Of a stretch of 64,000 bases of DNA, positions 1-12,309 are shown piece by piece (the stretch's first letter is position 1; each line of letters begins with the position of its first letter). A program made the position numbers and the translations under genes. The notes under the pieces are model-generated. The model was not told where the DNA came from. It saw nothing but the letters and a program-made list of their open reading frames with translations, and did not search any database. The stretch is from Flaccisagitta enflata (lineage: Eukaryota > Chaetognatha > Sagittoidea > Aphragmophora): the NCBI GenBank assembly GCA_965153355.1, contig OZ231126.1:76880001-76944000 (forward strand), given 5' to 3'.

Positions 1-66
1 TTTTGCATTTTTGCATTTTTCCCAAACGCGGAATCAGAGATTGAATTAGTCTCTCCTCTCTCTAGG

Positions 67-371
<305 letters not shown>

Positions 372-649
372 AGCAGCATTTACGACTTTTTTTTTACGGC
401 GATTAGCCGCCCTTATTGGTATATAAAAATGTTCATTTTTCAATGGGATTGCAAACTGAAAATGACAATGTTTTTACTCATTATTATGCCATTTCTAAAC
501 GAATAAAGCTAGAATTTCCAGATTGGAGCCAAATGAAAGATCTTTTCAAGAGCTTTGTAATGGTCTAAGATTTTAATCAGTTATTTTGAAATTCAGTATG
601 ACAATTTGTCATTTAAAAGTGCGGCTTTTTTTATGAGTCGATTAGTATT

Positions 650-833
650 AGTGGAGCCATATTGTAGTAATAACCATTTCAGTGGATTGAGCGAACGCTT
701 ACAGTGAAGCCATATTGAAGTAATCACCATTATCGTTGATTGACCGAACGCTAACAGTAAAGCCAAATTGTAGTATTCACCTTCATACACCAAATAGTAG
801 TAATCACCATTATAGTGAATTAAGCGAACTATC
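650..833. repeat. 53-bp imperfect tandem repeat, about 3.5 copies
   Basis: The phrase GTGGAGCCATATTG (651) returns as GTGAAGCCATATTG (704) and GTAAAGCCAAATTG (757), each followed by AGTAATnACCATT and then GATTGAnCGAACG. The copies have diverged by substitution. No coding signal is seen. Confidence 0.8.
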
Positions 834-979
834 TTAGTGTCATGGCATTTTAGAAGTTTACAGAGAATTAAGAACGGATCAAAGCAATCTTAGAACAATC
901 AATTCCCGTGTTTACAAGCAGTCGGCCTTTTTATAAACGTAAAGAAAAGCAGAGAAGAATCAAACTATGTCAGGTTTTA

Positions 980-1170
980 ACAAGGCCGGATACTCAGACA
1001 CCCTAGTCGCGTGCGGGTGGGCAGGAGCAGTGATAGAAATGGTTACTAGGGTATTTGGGCAGGAGCAGTGAGCTCAAAAAGCTCAAAAACGCCGAGAAAG
1101 TAAAAATGGGACCGACCAACCGACCGACGGATGGACAAAGCGGGGTTTAGAGTCGCGTAGCACGCGACTA
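980..1170 (+). mobile_element. Family H short interspersed element, full copy (CGCGTGC subtype)
   Basis: It opens with CAAGGCCGGATACTC, followed at about 1004 by the subterminal repeat AGTCGCGTGC and then GGGTGGGCAGGAGCAG. The middle holds GACCGACCAACCGACC-type repeats. It closes with GGACAAAGCGGGG and the hairpin AGTCGCGTAGCACGCGACT at 1151-1169. The last arm (GCACGCGACT) is the inverse of the 5' subterminal repeat. No open frame is present. Subterminal inverted repeats, an internal microsatellite and a 3' hairpin resemble non-autonomous Helentron elements (HINE/DINE-1), but that assignment is inference. Confidence 0.75.
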
Positions 1171-2012
1171 TAGAAAGGGCAGATGATATCATTGCAAAAC
1201 AAAAATACAGTTCAAACTCTTTATAACGCACCCAATTGCGACAAAAATGGCAAGGTAAAATCATTTTTCCTCAACCGTGGTATACTTAAGAGCCTTTAAA
1301 GCGGTCCAAACCGGAAGAGTGATCACCTCATACAGTGGAGCACCCCTAGAGCGCCCCCGCTAATAAGGCATGCCCGCTTTTAACTTATGCAGTAGGCTAT
1401 AAGGCAGTCAACCAACTGTCCAGTCAAAAAATTTGTTGGACATTTCTAAATTGGCTATAAGGCAGCTTCACTTAAGGCATAATTTTGTTCAGTCCTTTAA
1501 AATGCGCTCTAGTGAAGCTCAAAAGTATGAAGAAAGTATTTAAAATCAAAGTGGGACCATCTCATGAAAGAGTAACTTATAACGACTCCGAGTCGGAAAC
1601 AAGGGAGACGCAGAAGTGCAGAGAGCAAGAGACAAAAGGGGATGAGTGCAAGAGAAGAGAGAGAGAAATGAAAGAAAGAGAATATAAAAAGAGCGAAAAA
1701 TTTTGTTTTGGAAAATTCATTAAGGAAAAGAAGAAAATGAAAAGAGGGTCTGGTTCGGTGAACTGTTCCTCAGCCTTTAGAATTCCGCGCTTCAACAAAG
1801 GAATTAACGTCGTAATCTGGGGGGTGAATGAGCGAGCAGGAAAAAAAAGGAATGGAGAAAGAAAATGAGAGATTAGAGACAGATAAGAGATAAAGATAGG
1901 CAGAATTACAGACATTTAGACAGACACACAGATAGACATATGGACAGACTAGACAGGCTTGCAAACAGAGGTTAAGACAAATTGACAAAAAGACAGGGAC
2001 AGAAAAAATATT
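1171..2012. other. No gene seen; purine-rich intergenic DNA
   Basis: The open frames at 1485-1915 on both strands are dominated by Arg/Glu/Lys or Ser/Leu from a degenerate GA-rich stretch. A related block TAAGGCA(T)GC..GGCTATAAGGCAG occurs twice (about 1364 and 1395-1465), suggesting an old local duplication. Confidence 0.5.
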
Positions 2013-2466
2013 AGTCGCAAAAGCGTTAGATGGTCAGCGGTACCCGTACCCTGCTGAGTAGGTTGAGCTTGAATTTGAAGGGGGAGCAGGGCAGCGGCCC
2101 CGAAGGGGTCGATGGCCTATGCTTTGACACATATGGGGGATTTTTCCTTCTCCTCCATCTTCTTCTTCTCCGTCCCTCCCCCCTCAAATCCCAGTCTTGA
2201 GGCCTAAATTCCAGTCTCAAGGTCAAAATCCCAGTCTCAAGGCCCAAATCCCAGCCTTGTGGCTAGGATTTGGGCCTTGAGGCTAGGATCTGGGCCTCAA
2301 GGCTGGGATTTGGGCCTCGAGACTGGGATTTTGGCCTTGAGACTGGAATTTAGGCCTCGAGACAGGGATTTGAGGGGGGATGAAGAAGAAGAAGATGAAG
2401 GAGAAGGAGAAAATCCCCCATATGTGTGAAAGCATAGGTCATCGACCCCTTCGGGGCCGCTGCCCA
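2013..2466. mobile_element. Family Q foldback repeat, nearly complete copy
   Basis: The 5' extension reads AGTCGCAAAAGCG..GATGGTCAGCGGTACCCG. The left arm GGGCAGCGGCCCCGAAGGGG starts at 2089 and runs through GTCGATGGCCTATGCTTTG and ATATGGGGGATTTT. A core of about ten degenerate 20-bp units (GAGGCCCAAATCCCAG type, orientation changing at about 2255) follows. The right arm at 2376-2466 is the inverse: AAAATCCCCCATATGTGTG..CATAGGTCATCGACCCC..GGGGCCGCTGCCC. Two arms of about 75 bp would fold into a long hairpin. No protein is encoded. Confidence 0.75.
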
Positions 2467-2674
2467 AAAAGGAAGCGGATAGGAAAAAGAAAGAGCAAAA
2501 ATGCAGTAATGAAAGTGTTTCCTTTTCTCTTTTTTCACGCGATTTTTGTTAATTTTTACTTTCTATTATTCTCAAGTGATTCGGTCATGAAACTCGATTC
2601 TGGGCACTGAAATTAGTTTTGAGAATGGAACGTCGGAACAAAAGCCCTCTTCCCCTTTGTCTATATATTTCCCC

Positions 2675-2957
2675 CCCCCCCCCTTCTCGCTTGTTCTGTC
2701 TACAAACATTTATGAAAACGTTTTTCTTTTTGTGCTTCTGACTGTCTTTCTCTCTTTGCTTATCTTCTTTGTCATAATGTGCATCTTTCCTTCTTCTTCT
2801 TCTTTTTCTTTTTCTTTTTCTTTTTCTTCTTCTTCCCCTTCGTCTTCTTCTTCTTCTTCTTCTTCTTCTTCTTCTTCTTCTTCTTCTTCTTCTTCTTCTT
2901 CTTCTTCTTCTTCTTCCTCTCCTTCCCCATTTTCTTTTTTTTCTTCTTCTGCCCATG
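2675..2957. repeat. Poly-C run and (TTC)n microsatellite
   Basis: A C11 run at about 2671-2683 is followed by TTTTTC and then a pure TTC tract at about 2842-2917. Poly-Ser, poly-Phe and poly-Arg frames across it are artefacts. Confidence 0.9.
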
Positions 2958-3329
2958 TAGCCTCTTCTTTACCTTCTTTACCTCCTTTCCAATCTTCTTT
3001 CCCTTTCTATGTCATTTCTTTTTCTTCTTATTTTTTACTCCATCGTAAAAAAAGGATGGAAGCAAAAAAGTTAGTACGCTGAAAATTCCCTTTGATTGAC
3101 ATTTTTAATTTCTTGGTTGTGCTGGCATCTCTCCTGTCTCTTGTTTTGTGTCTCGTTTCTCTCTCTTGTGTGTGTGGAGCGCGTTTATGAAGCGGCGCGT
3201 TTCATGGACCTAATCTCACACTAACCCTTTCTATTGTGTTTTCATGACGCCGATGGAGCCGCAATCCAACCCTTCAACGTTTCACTCTTGACCCAGTTCT
3301 TCCTCCTTTCATTTTCTTTTTCATATTTT

Positions 3330-3615
3330 CTTCTTCTTCTTCTTCTTCTTCTTCTTCTTCTTCTTCTTCTTCTTCTTCTTCTTCTTCTTCTTCTTCTTCT
3401 TCTTCTTCTTCTTCTTCTTCTTTTTCTTCTTCTTCTTCTTCTTCTAGTTGTTGTTGTTGTTGTTGTTGTTATTTATTATTGTTATTTTGTTATTGTTTAT
3501 TGTTGTTGTTGTTACATTGTTGTTGTTGTTATTGTTGTTTTGTTATTATTGTTGTTGTTGTTGTGGTTGTTGTTAGTTTTGTTATTGGTGTTTTTAGTGT
3601 TATTGTTGTTTTTAG

Positions 3616-3694
<79 letters not shown>

Positions 3695-3790
3695 ATTGTT
3701 CTTCTTCTTCTTCTTCTTCTTCTTCTTCTTCTTCTTCTTCTTCTTCTTCTTCTTCTTCTTCTTCTTCTTCTTCTTCTTTTTCTTTTTTTC
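3330..3790. repeat. Compound (TTC)n-(TTG)n-(TTC)n microsatellite
   Basis: TTC runs at about 3330-3445, TTG/TTA at 3446-3700, then TTC again at 3700-3778. The TTC-TTG-TTC sandwich is compound rather than a simple junction of two arrays. Confidence 0.9.
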
Positions 3791-3952
3791 TATTTTTTTC
3801 CTTCTTCATCTTTTCAAATTCAAATTCAAATTATTCTTCTACACTACTTTTTGGGCAGCGGTCCCGAAGTGGATGACCAAAGCTTTCTCACAGGGGAATT
3901 TTCTACTTCTTCTCCATAGCACCAGTCCCATATTTCCGCCTTGAGGCCCATA

Positions 3953-4358
3953 CACTCTTTTTATTGAGTAAAGACAAAGTTTATACGGCGATGAGGCTGA
4001 AATTTTGCCAAAAATAAAGGACATTTTAAGGACAAAGCCCAGCCTCAGATTTGTAAAAAAAATTTTTTTAGATTAACAATTTAGATTGATTTTACGCAAA
4101 TTTAAGAGGAAATTATCTTATCTATAAAAAATTTGTTTAATGATATATTTTCCTTATTTCAAAGTAGTAACTATCATATTTAACTTGTATTAGGTCATAC
4201 TAAACATTAGTTATTCCAATGAGCATAATATGAGGGTAAAAAAATCATAAAAAAAAATTAAGGACACTTTAAGAACATTTCAGCCTGAAATTTGCAAAAA
4301 TTTAAGGACATACAAGGCTCAGAAAAATTTTACTGGTCCTTAAAAACTGAAAAGAGTG
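3953..4358. mobile_element. 406-bp TA-flanked foldback (Tc1/mariner-like non-autonomous)
   Basis: Terminal inverted repeat CACTCTTTTTATTGAG / rc CACTCTTTTCAGTTTTTAAG, flanked by TA at 3951-3952 and 4359-4360. Internally GGACATTTTAAGGACAAAG pairs with GGACACTTTAAGAACA-type sequence. It sits within a family Q core (GAGGCCCA | TGCCACCCTTGCGGCCC). A TA duplication is typical of the IS630/Tc1/mariner superfamily. No transposase is present. Confidence 0.65.
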
Positions 4359-4683
4359 TATGCCACCCTTGCGGCCCAAATGGCAGTTTTGAGGTCCAAA
4401 TCTAAACCTTAAGGCCCAAATCCCATCTTAAAACCAAAATCCCATCTTAAAACCAAAATCCCATCTTTGAGGCCCAGATTCCGGCCTCGTGGGATTTGGG
4501 CCACAAGACTGCAATTTGAGCCTCAAGGCTGAAATATTGGCCTGGAGGTTCGGGGGGGGGGGGAACAGAGGAGAAGAAGGAGGAGAAGAAGGAGAAAATT
4601 CCCCTGTGTGAAAGCATAGGTCATTGACCTCTCTGAGGCCACCACTCTGTTCCCTCCCTCAACTATAATCATAACCTACTTAA

Positions 4684-5277
4684 GACGGCGTTCCTCCGAA
4701 GGCAACATTTGTGTTTCAACAGGATCCAAAGTAAAAAATCAAAATGATTGAATCTGAATGATTAAACTAAAATAATCATTGAGATATATCATGATTAATA
4801 TTTTTTTTGCATAACTTGCATTCAAACATGCAAAAATAAGCCAAATGAAGAAAATATAAAGCAAAAAAAAATGAAAATTTCATTTTTGGTAACTGACAGG
4901 GGGTTCGTTGAAATTTTAAGATTGCATAGAAAGTGAAAAAATTAGAAAACAAAAAACATAGTTCTCTTCCAAAATCGATTTCGAAGAGAACTATGTTTTT
5001 GGAAATGCAAAATTTGCCTGCATTTGAGAGTCTTAGAATTTCAACAGCAAGAACAAAAAAAAAATGTAAGCAAAATTAAAAACCTTGTTTTTCTTACTTT
5101 TCTCATGTGATTTGCATTGTCAAAATAACTTTTGAGGTCAGAATATGATAGAAATGTATACACCAAGTGTGTTTAGAGACAATTTATCTTTTTAAATCAT
5201 TCTTGCAACATCATCATCGAGAAAATAATGCAAAAAGTATGGTGAAACACTTAGTTTTCCTTCAAAATTTTGCCGTC
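4684..5277. mobile_element. 594-bp TTAA-flanked foldback (piggyBac-like MITE)
   Basis: TTAA at 4680-4683 and 5278-5281 brackets an element starting GACGGC and ending GCCGTC, with further inverted matches inward (GAAGGCAAC..GTGTTTCA against TGAAACAC..TTTTCCTTC). An internal perfect-stem hairpin CATAGTTCTCTTCC..GAAGAGAACTATG lies at about 4969-4998. A related truncated copy is at 23885-24370. Exact TTAA duplication is the hallmark of piggyBac insertions. The interruption falls cleanly inside a family Q copy. Confidence 0.6.
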
Positions 5278-5488
5278 TTAAGCAGGGCACGAGTTCCGCT
5301 GACAATCTGGCGCTTTTGCGACTATTTCTTCATCATCTTCTTCTTTTTCGATATCTCTTCCTTTCTTTCTCCTTCTTCATCTTTTTTTCTTTCTTTCTTC
5401 TCCCCTTCCTCCTTCCTTGCCACATTTCCTCATCTATTCTCCTTCACTTTCCATTTTTCATAGAAATTTCAGAATTTCCACTTGCATT

Positions 5489-6769
<1,281 letters not shown>

Positions 6770-6955
6770 AGGTTACATACACAGCTACCTAAGTAGTGTG
6801 CTGGGCAGGGACAGTGTTTCAAAAAGTTATTCCGATATTTGGGCAGGAGCAGTGAATTAACATTTTCCTATAAACACAAAAAAAAAAAGCAAAGTGTGAC
6901 GGACCGACTGATTAACCTAAGCGCTGATAAAGCAGAATATATAGAGTCATAACAT
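6770..6955 (+). mobile_element. Family H, degenerate copy
   Basis: It aligns with the 980-1170 copy through ACATACACAGCTACCTAAGTAGTGTGC (split match), GGGCAGGGACAGTG, ATTTGGGCAGGAGCAGTGA, GTGTGACGGACCGACTGATTAACC and TATAGAGTC. The 3' hairpin is largely lost. The order of blocks matches the family. Confidence 0.5.
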
Positions 6956-8095
6956 TTCTTAACCATAAGATTCTTTTTAGTAATGTTCTTTAAACAACAG
7001 CCTGCGAGAGATTTCTGTCAGAGATTTCTATTCTTTTATTTCCTTACATATATTGTCTCTACACTTTTGTTTCAGATGGCTGCAGCAACTACACCTACTC
7101 GCGCCGTCGTTTGCTGCAACTAAGAGGGGCCGATATTTAGACATTTTATGGCGATGGCAATTTTGTGTTTGCGTTGAGGTCGTTACTTTTTCGGTTTTGG
7201 CCTCTTCTTTCGTAAAATTGACCCTTTCACGTCGACGTCTTTTTATCGCGTTTTCATGTCGCTGAATAGTGGAGAAGAAGATTGGGAGTAGTAATAGCTG
7301 TTTTAAATGTCTTTTTGAAAAAATTGTTTGACTGTCTGTCCGCCTGACTGTTCTTGAAAGTGCCGACGCACGCGACTTAGATCTAATGACCTTGTCGTTA
7401 TCAGAACCACTAATCACAAATCAATGATGAATGGTTACAAAAATCTCAATACTTCTCAAGGCACATCATTGCGTCGTGTCACGACCATTTCAAATGTATT
7501 TCATTGTTTCCTCTTCTTTCCTTTTCTCGAAAAACCTAGCCAATGGATAGTACTTACCCTTGTTTAAGGATCCGTTGCTGAACATATCCGTAATGAAATT
7601 AATAAAAATTGTGTTAATGTTGGCAATGAGGAAAAAATGGGAAAGACAATAAAAACAATAAAAGACAAACAATGAATTGTTGTACCTCAGCCGAGGCTTT
7701 GGACTCGCAGGAAAAAGGGTAAACAATACATTACCCCTAATCCTGGCCGGTTTAGGCCCCATCACCGTTACCCAAAGTACAACAAATAATAATGAGCAAA
7801 AAATACCAAAATTAAGAGAATACAAGAAATTGGAAGAATGAAGCAGCACAAAGTCAGGTCTAGAAATGAACTTAAAGTGAGGCAAAGAGTGAAGAGGAAG
7901 AGGATCAAAAGGATGATTCTAGGTCAAAAAGAGAGTGGTCAAATAGAACAGAGTCAGATGGACAGAGGTCTTCAATTGGGGAAGACAGAGGTCCTGAAAT
8001 GAAAGTGAAAGGTGAAACAACAGGGTTATGAAATGAAATGGAGATCATAGAGAGAAAAACAATTGAATCACATTGATTACATAATTCACTAAGTT
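6956..8095. other. No gene seen
   Basis: A polypyrimidine-AG followed by ATGGCTGCAGCAACTACAC at 7067-7096 looks like a splice acceptor, but the frame closes after 15 codons. A fragment GTCTGTCCGCCTGACTGTTC..GCACGCGACTTAG at 7335-7380 may be another family H remnant. A minus-strand frame at 7490-7885 has no recognisable domain. Confidence 0.35.
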
Positions 8096-8172
8096 AACAT
8101 AGATTACATAATTTACATAGTTTACAATGTTTACAATGTTTACATAGTTTACATAGTTTACATAGTTTACAT
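8096..8172. repeat. AGTTTACAT-type short tandem repeat
   Basis: About eight copies of a 9-10 bp unit (TTTACATAG / TTTACAATG). Confidence 0.8.
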
Positions 8173-8195
8173 AAATACAAATAAGATTAAAAATA

Positions 8196-8575
8196 TAGAT
8201 CAAAGCTATGTGAATAGACCAATGATCCGTATAGATGAAAAAGAGAGCCTGCTATGTGAATAGACCAAGCCCAAATTTCCATCAAAATACAAATTGAAAT
8301 AGTTTACATATTTACAAATACAAATACAAATAGAGATCAGAGCTATGTGAATAGACCAATGATCCGTATAAATGAAAAAGAGAGCCTGCTATGTGAATAG
8401 ACCAAGCCCCAATTTCCATCAAAATACAAAATAATAAATATGTATATAAATATATAAATAAATTACAAAATACAAAATATAGGTCAAAGCTATGTGAATA
8501 GACCAATGACCTATACTGATGAAATTTGAGCCTGCTATGTGAATAGACCAAGCCCAAATTTCACCAAAATACAGT
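8196..8575. repeat. Tandem repeat of about 137-147 bp, three copies
   Basis: AGCTATGTGAATAGACCAATG starts at 8204, 8341 and 8488 (first 20 bases conserved), each followed by GAGCCTGCTATGTGAATAGA and AAATTTCCATCAAAATACA. CTATGTGAATAGACCAA occurs twice per unit. The minus-strand frame is a by-product. Confidence 0.85.
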
Positions 8576-8605
8576 AAAAATTTCCTAGATAACTTAGATG
8601 TTTAA

Positions 8606-8890
8606 CTAATTTGCTGGCTGAGAAGAAATAGGAGGAGGAATATTCCTAGATATATTTATAAACCATTTATTAAAATCTAGAGGAATAGCCCATCTTTGAA
8701 ATTCTGAAATATACTTATTTACTGATTTACAAAATTCCCTTTTCAGCATTCCAAAATTATAACCTCTGCCCAATAAAGTATCCAATAAAAATTTGACTCT
8801 CTCCTCAAAATCACTCTGATAATTACAAAGTCTCTGAAATCGGATGATCTGACCACACAAAACTTTATAACAAATCCTTTCTTCCAATCG
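8606..8890 (-). pseudogene. Reverse-transcriptase C-terminal fragment (retrotransposon relic)
   Basis: The minus-strand frame of about 93 residues has the pattern G-Q-I-I-R-F-x-R-L-C near residues 12-21, then D-F-x-x-R near 26-30, and L-L-x-R-G-Y-N near 38-44, followed by a basic stretch and F-x-x-x-V-N-K-Y. From family knowledge this resembles the segment downstream of the reverse-transcriptase core in LINE- or Penelope-type proteins, where an R-x-R-x-C motif precedes an R-G-Y/F motif. The frame is open from a TAG just upstream, has no ATG at its start (the first codon in frame is TTG), and ends after about 93 codons. It is therefore a remnant, not an element. Catalytic residues would lie upstream and are absent. 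No matching RT core is seen in the next kilobase. Assignment to a clade is not possible by eye. Confidence 0.45.
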
Positions 8891-8967
8891 ATATTTTTCC
8901 TAGATCGCCTCGTACATTTTCCTATAGTAGCAGGGGTTGGTCTTTCAGCACTTTCATGATTTCTATT

Positions 8968-9054
8968 ATAATAGAATAGTTAGTTAGTTATAGTTGTAGT
9001 TCTATTACTATTCTTACTCTATTATACTAACTAACTAACTAACTAACTATAACT
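8968..9054. repeat. TTAG/CTAA mirrored tetranucleotide hairpin
   Basis: AGTTAGTTAGTTATAGTTG is followed 40 bases later by (ACTA)n..CTATAACTAT, its inverse complement, so the region would fold into a hairpin. Confidence 0.6.
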
Positions 9055-9920
9055 ATAGAAATTCTAATGTTTCTTTAAGTCTAATGACTTACCAGGCTAA
9101 ATCACATCGCATTTGAAAATCCCACCTCGAATTATCCCTCAACTAGAGAAACCCGAATTTTCAATTTTTCATTGCCTGGAAAGGTAACAATATTTCAGCT
9201 GCTCTTGATTCAAAAACAATCAATCATTTAGTGACGTAACCTTTCAATACCGATCATAAATTCCTGATTAGCTGTTTGTAACTTTAAAACAATGCTATTG
9301 GCTGCCACGATTCCCCACATTTAACATAAGACTTTTTTTAAGAGACATATTAATTGAACTATTTTGTTCTGTGCTACATGTCTCCCATGTGAATAAACTG
9401 CATGTATATGATATGCCAGCCAATTAGCGATCATCTCATTTTGCGATAGCCAATCAGAGCTCTCCTTGCTGGGGCTTGCAAACATCCAGTTTCCTAGAGC
9501 TCAGCAATCAAGGATTTCACTTAAGAACAAGGCCAAGAACAAGGCCAAGATCAAAGCCAAGAACAAGGACATCGTCAATCCAAGATTCTGATGCATGTTT
9601 AATGACAGAAAAATGTAATCGTGAGTTCATGGTTTGACTCAGAGTCACAGCAGCCTGACGTTAAGAGATTGACTCGGTTTTCAAGGATTGGTGATGAAAT
9701 CTTCCAGTGTTTCGAGAAAAACAAAAGGCTAACGAGTTTCCTCCCTACCTATAGAAATCTTTTTCCAATTCTACCTGCTTTACTTACCCCAAACTCAGCA
9801 CACGCCCAATATTTAAAAAACGACCTCAATGTCTTACCCTTTTCATCTGCGCTTAGTTAGAAGCACTCTCGATTTTTGTCCCCTTTGAGAAGCGCCTTCT
9901 GAAGGTTCCAAAGCTGTTTT
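9055..9920. other. Single-copy-looking intergenic DNA
   Basis: Short frame at 9621-9860 with no recognisable domain. A small direct repeat (AAGAACAAGGCCAAGA) occurs four times at about 9520-9570. Nothing else is supported. Confidence 0.4.
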
Positions 9921-11640
9921 CCCTCCATCAACCACCTTCAACCAATCCCACCAAATCCTGCATCCCACCTGACCAAAAACTGCGGCCCATGCAACAACCA
10001 CCTTCAACCCATCTTAACAAATCCTGCATCCCACCTGACCAAAAACTGCAACCTGTGCGACAACCACCTTTGACCCATCCTTCCAAATCCTGCATCCCAC
10101 CTGACCAAAAACTGCAGCCCGTGCAGCAACCCATCCTACCAAATCCTGTATCCCACCTGACCAAAAACTGCAGCCCATGCAACAACCACCTTCAACCCAT
10201 CCTACCAAATCCTGCATCCCACCTGACCAAAAACTGCAGCCCATGCAACAACCACCTTGAACCCATCCTACCAAATCCTGCATCCCACCTGACCAAAAAC
10301 TGCAGACCGTGCAACAACCACCTTCAACCCATCCTACAAAATCCTGCATCCCACCTGACCAACAACTGCAGCCCATGCAACAACCACCTTCAACCCATCC
10401 TACCAAATCCTTCATCCCACCTGACCAAAAACTGCGGCCCATGCAACAACCACCTTCAACCCATTCTACCAAATCCTGTATCCCACCTGACCAAAAACTG
10501 CGGCCCATGCAACAACCACCTTCAACCCATCCTACCAAATCCTGCATCCCACCTGACCAAAAACTGCAGCCCGTGTAACAACCACCTTGACCCCATCCTA
10601 CCAAATCCTGCATCTCACCTGACCAAAAACTGCGGCCCATGCGACAACCACCTTCAACCCATCCTACCAAATCCTGTATCCCACCTGACCAAAAACTGCG
10701 GCCCATGCAACAACCACCTTCAACCCATCCTACCAAATCCTGCATCCCACCTGACCAAAAACTGCAGCCCATGCAACAACCACCTTGAACCCATCCTACC
10801 AAATCCTGCATCTCACCTGACCAAAAACTGTGGCCCATGCAACAACCACCGTCAACCCATCCTACCAGATCCTGTATCCCACCAGACCAAAAACTGCAGC
10901 CCGTGCAACAACCACCTTCAACCCATCCTACCAAATCCAGTATCCCACCTGACCAAAAACTGCAGCCCATGCAACAACCACCTTCAACCCATCCTACAAA
11001 ATCCTGTATCCCACCTGACCAAAAACTGCAGCCCGTGCAGCAACCACCTTCAACCCATCCTACCAAATCCTGTATCCCACCTGACCAAAAACTGCAGCCC
11101 GTGCAGCAACCACCTTCAACCCATCCTACCAAATCCTGTATCCCACCTGACCAAAAACTGCAGCCCATGCAACAACCACCTTCAACCCATCCTACCAAAT
11201 CCTGCATCTCACCCGACCAAAAAACTGCAGCCCATGCAACAACCACCTTCAACCCATCCTTCCAAATCCTGCATCCCACCTGACCAAAAACTGCAGCCCA
11301 TGCAGCAACCACCTTCAACCCATCCTACCAAATCCTGCATCCCACCTGACCAAAAACTGCAGCCCATGCAACAACCACCTTCAACCCATCCTACCAAATC
11401 CTGTATCCCACCTGACCAAAAACTGCAGCCCAAGCAGCAACCAACTTCAACCCATCCTTCCAAATCCTGCATCCCACCTGACCAAAAACTGCGGCCCATG
11501 CAACAACCACCTTCAACCCATCCTACCAAATCCTGCATCCCACCTGACCAAAACAGCAGCCCATGCAGCAACCACCTTCAACCCATCCTACCAAATCCTG
11601 CATCCCACCTGACCAAAAATAGCATTACATCCGACCACAA
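9921..11640. repeat. 66-bp minisatellite, about 26 copies
   Basis: The unit reads CAACAACCACCTTCAACCC + ATCCTACCAAATCCTGCAT + CCCACCTGACCAAAAACTGC + AGCCCATG. Because 66 is a multiple of three, several frames stay open, including 9989-11998 (+, 669 residues) and 10014-11318 (-, 434 residues). Coding is unlikely. The array contains non-triplet indels (short unit near 10124, extra A near 11220, a 5-base loss near 11550) that move it between frames. All frames tolerate this equally, and no signal peptide or known domain is seen. Units blur into degenerate CATCCnACC..CCTGCA repeats to about 11830. Confidence 0.9.
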
Positions 11641-12018
11641 CATAAATCTCCCGATCACAACCTGCATTCCAAACGACCACGACCTATTCGTATCCCACCC
11701 GACGATAACCTGCAACTTACACTACCAAAACTATCATCCCGTTCTACCGCAACCTGCGACTCACACCACAAATATCTGCATCCCACTCTACTACAAACTG
11801 CAACCTTCTCTCTCACATCCAGTGTCCCGGGACGTTTCATCCTCCTCCTCCTGTCGAGTTCTCTTTTCGTTTCAAAATTGGAATTTTATTGCCTGTAATT
11901 GTGTCCGAATTCATCAAAAAAGAAGAGAAAAAAAAAGCTTTTGCCTTTCGCAAATTCATTATTTCAGCATGTTTTTTCTCACCCTCGTTCCAGTCTGACA
12001 GGACAAAGGGAATGGGAA

Positions 12019-12240
<222 letters not shown>

Positions 12241-12309
12241 ACCGTTGGACGGACAAACGGATTGACAGGTAGATGAATAGATAAAAAGATAAATAGATAA
12301 ATAGAGCTA

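Larger units (their letters stand above)
3843..5325. mobile_element. Family Q foldback, interrupted by two later insertions
   Basis: Left arm GGGCAGCGGTCCCGAAG at about 3853. Core of 20-bp GAGGCCCAAAT units at 3940-3950 and 4365-4560. Right arm CATAGGTCATTGACC..GAGGCCACC at 4612-4645. The distal end, read on the minus strand, lies at 5282-5325 (GCAGGGCACGAGTTCCGCTGAC..CGCTTTTGCGACTA). The core is split by a TA-flanked foldback (3953-4358) and the right extension by a TTAA-flanked foldback (4684-5277), which gives the order of insertion. Confidence 0.65.

Noticed and set aside
1151-1170. Classical Helitron 3' end (hairpin followed by CTRR)
   Set aside because: Family H ends read CTAT, CTGA, CTAA or CTTA after the hairpin and insertion between A and T is not consistent, so classical Helitron is not supported. 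A Helentron-like assignment stays a hypothesis.
7053-7265. Spliced exon starting after a TTTGTTTCAG acceptor
   Set aside because: The frame following the ATG closes after 15 codons and the alternative frames have no domain.
9989-11998. 669-residue open frame
   Set aside because: Lies in the 66-bp minisatellite, whose length is a multiple of three. The minus strand is open as well, non-triplet indels within the array move the frame, and no domain or signal peptide is visible.
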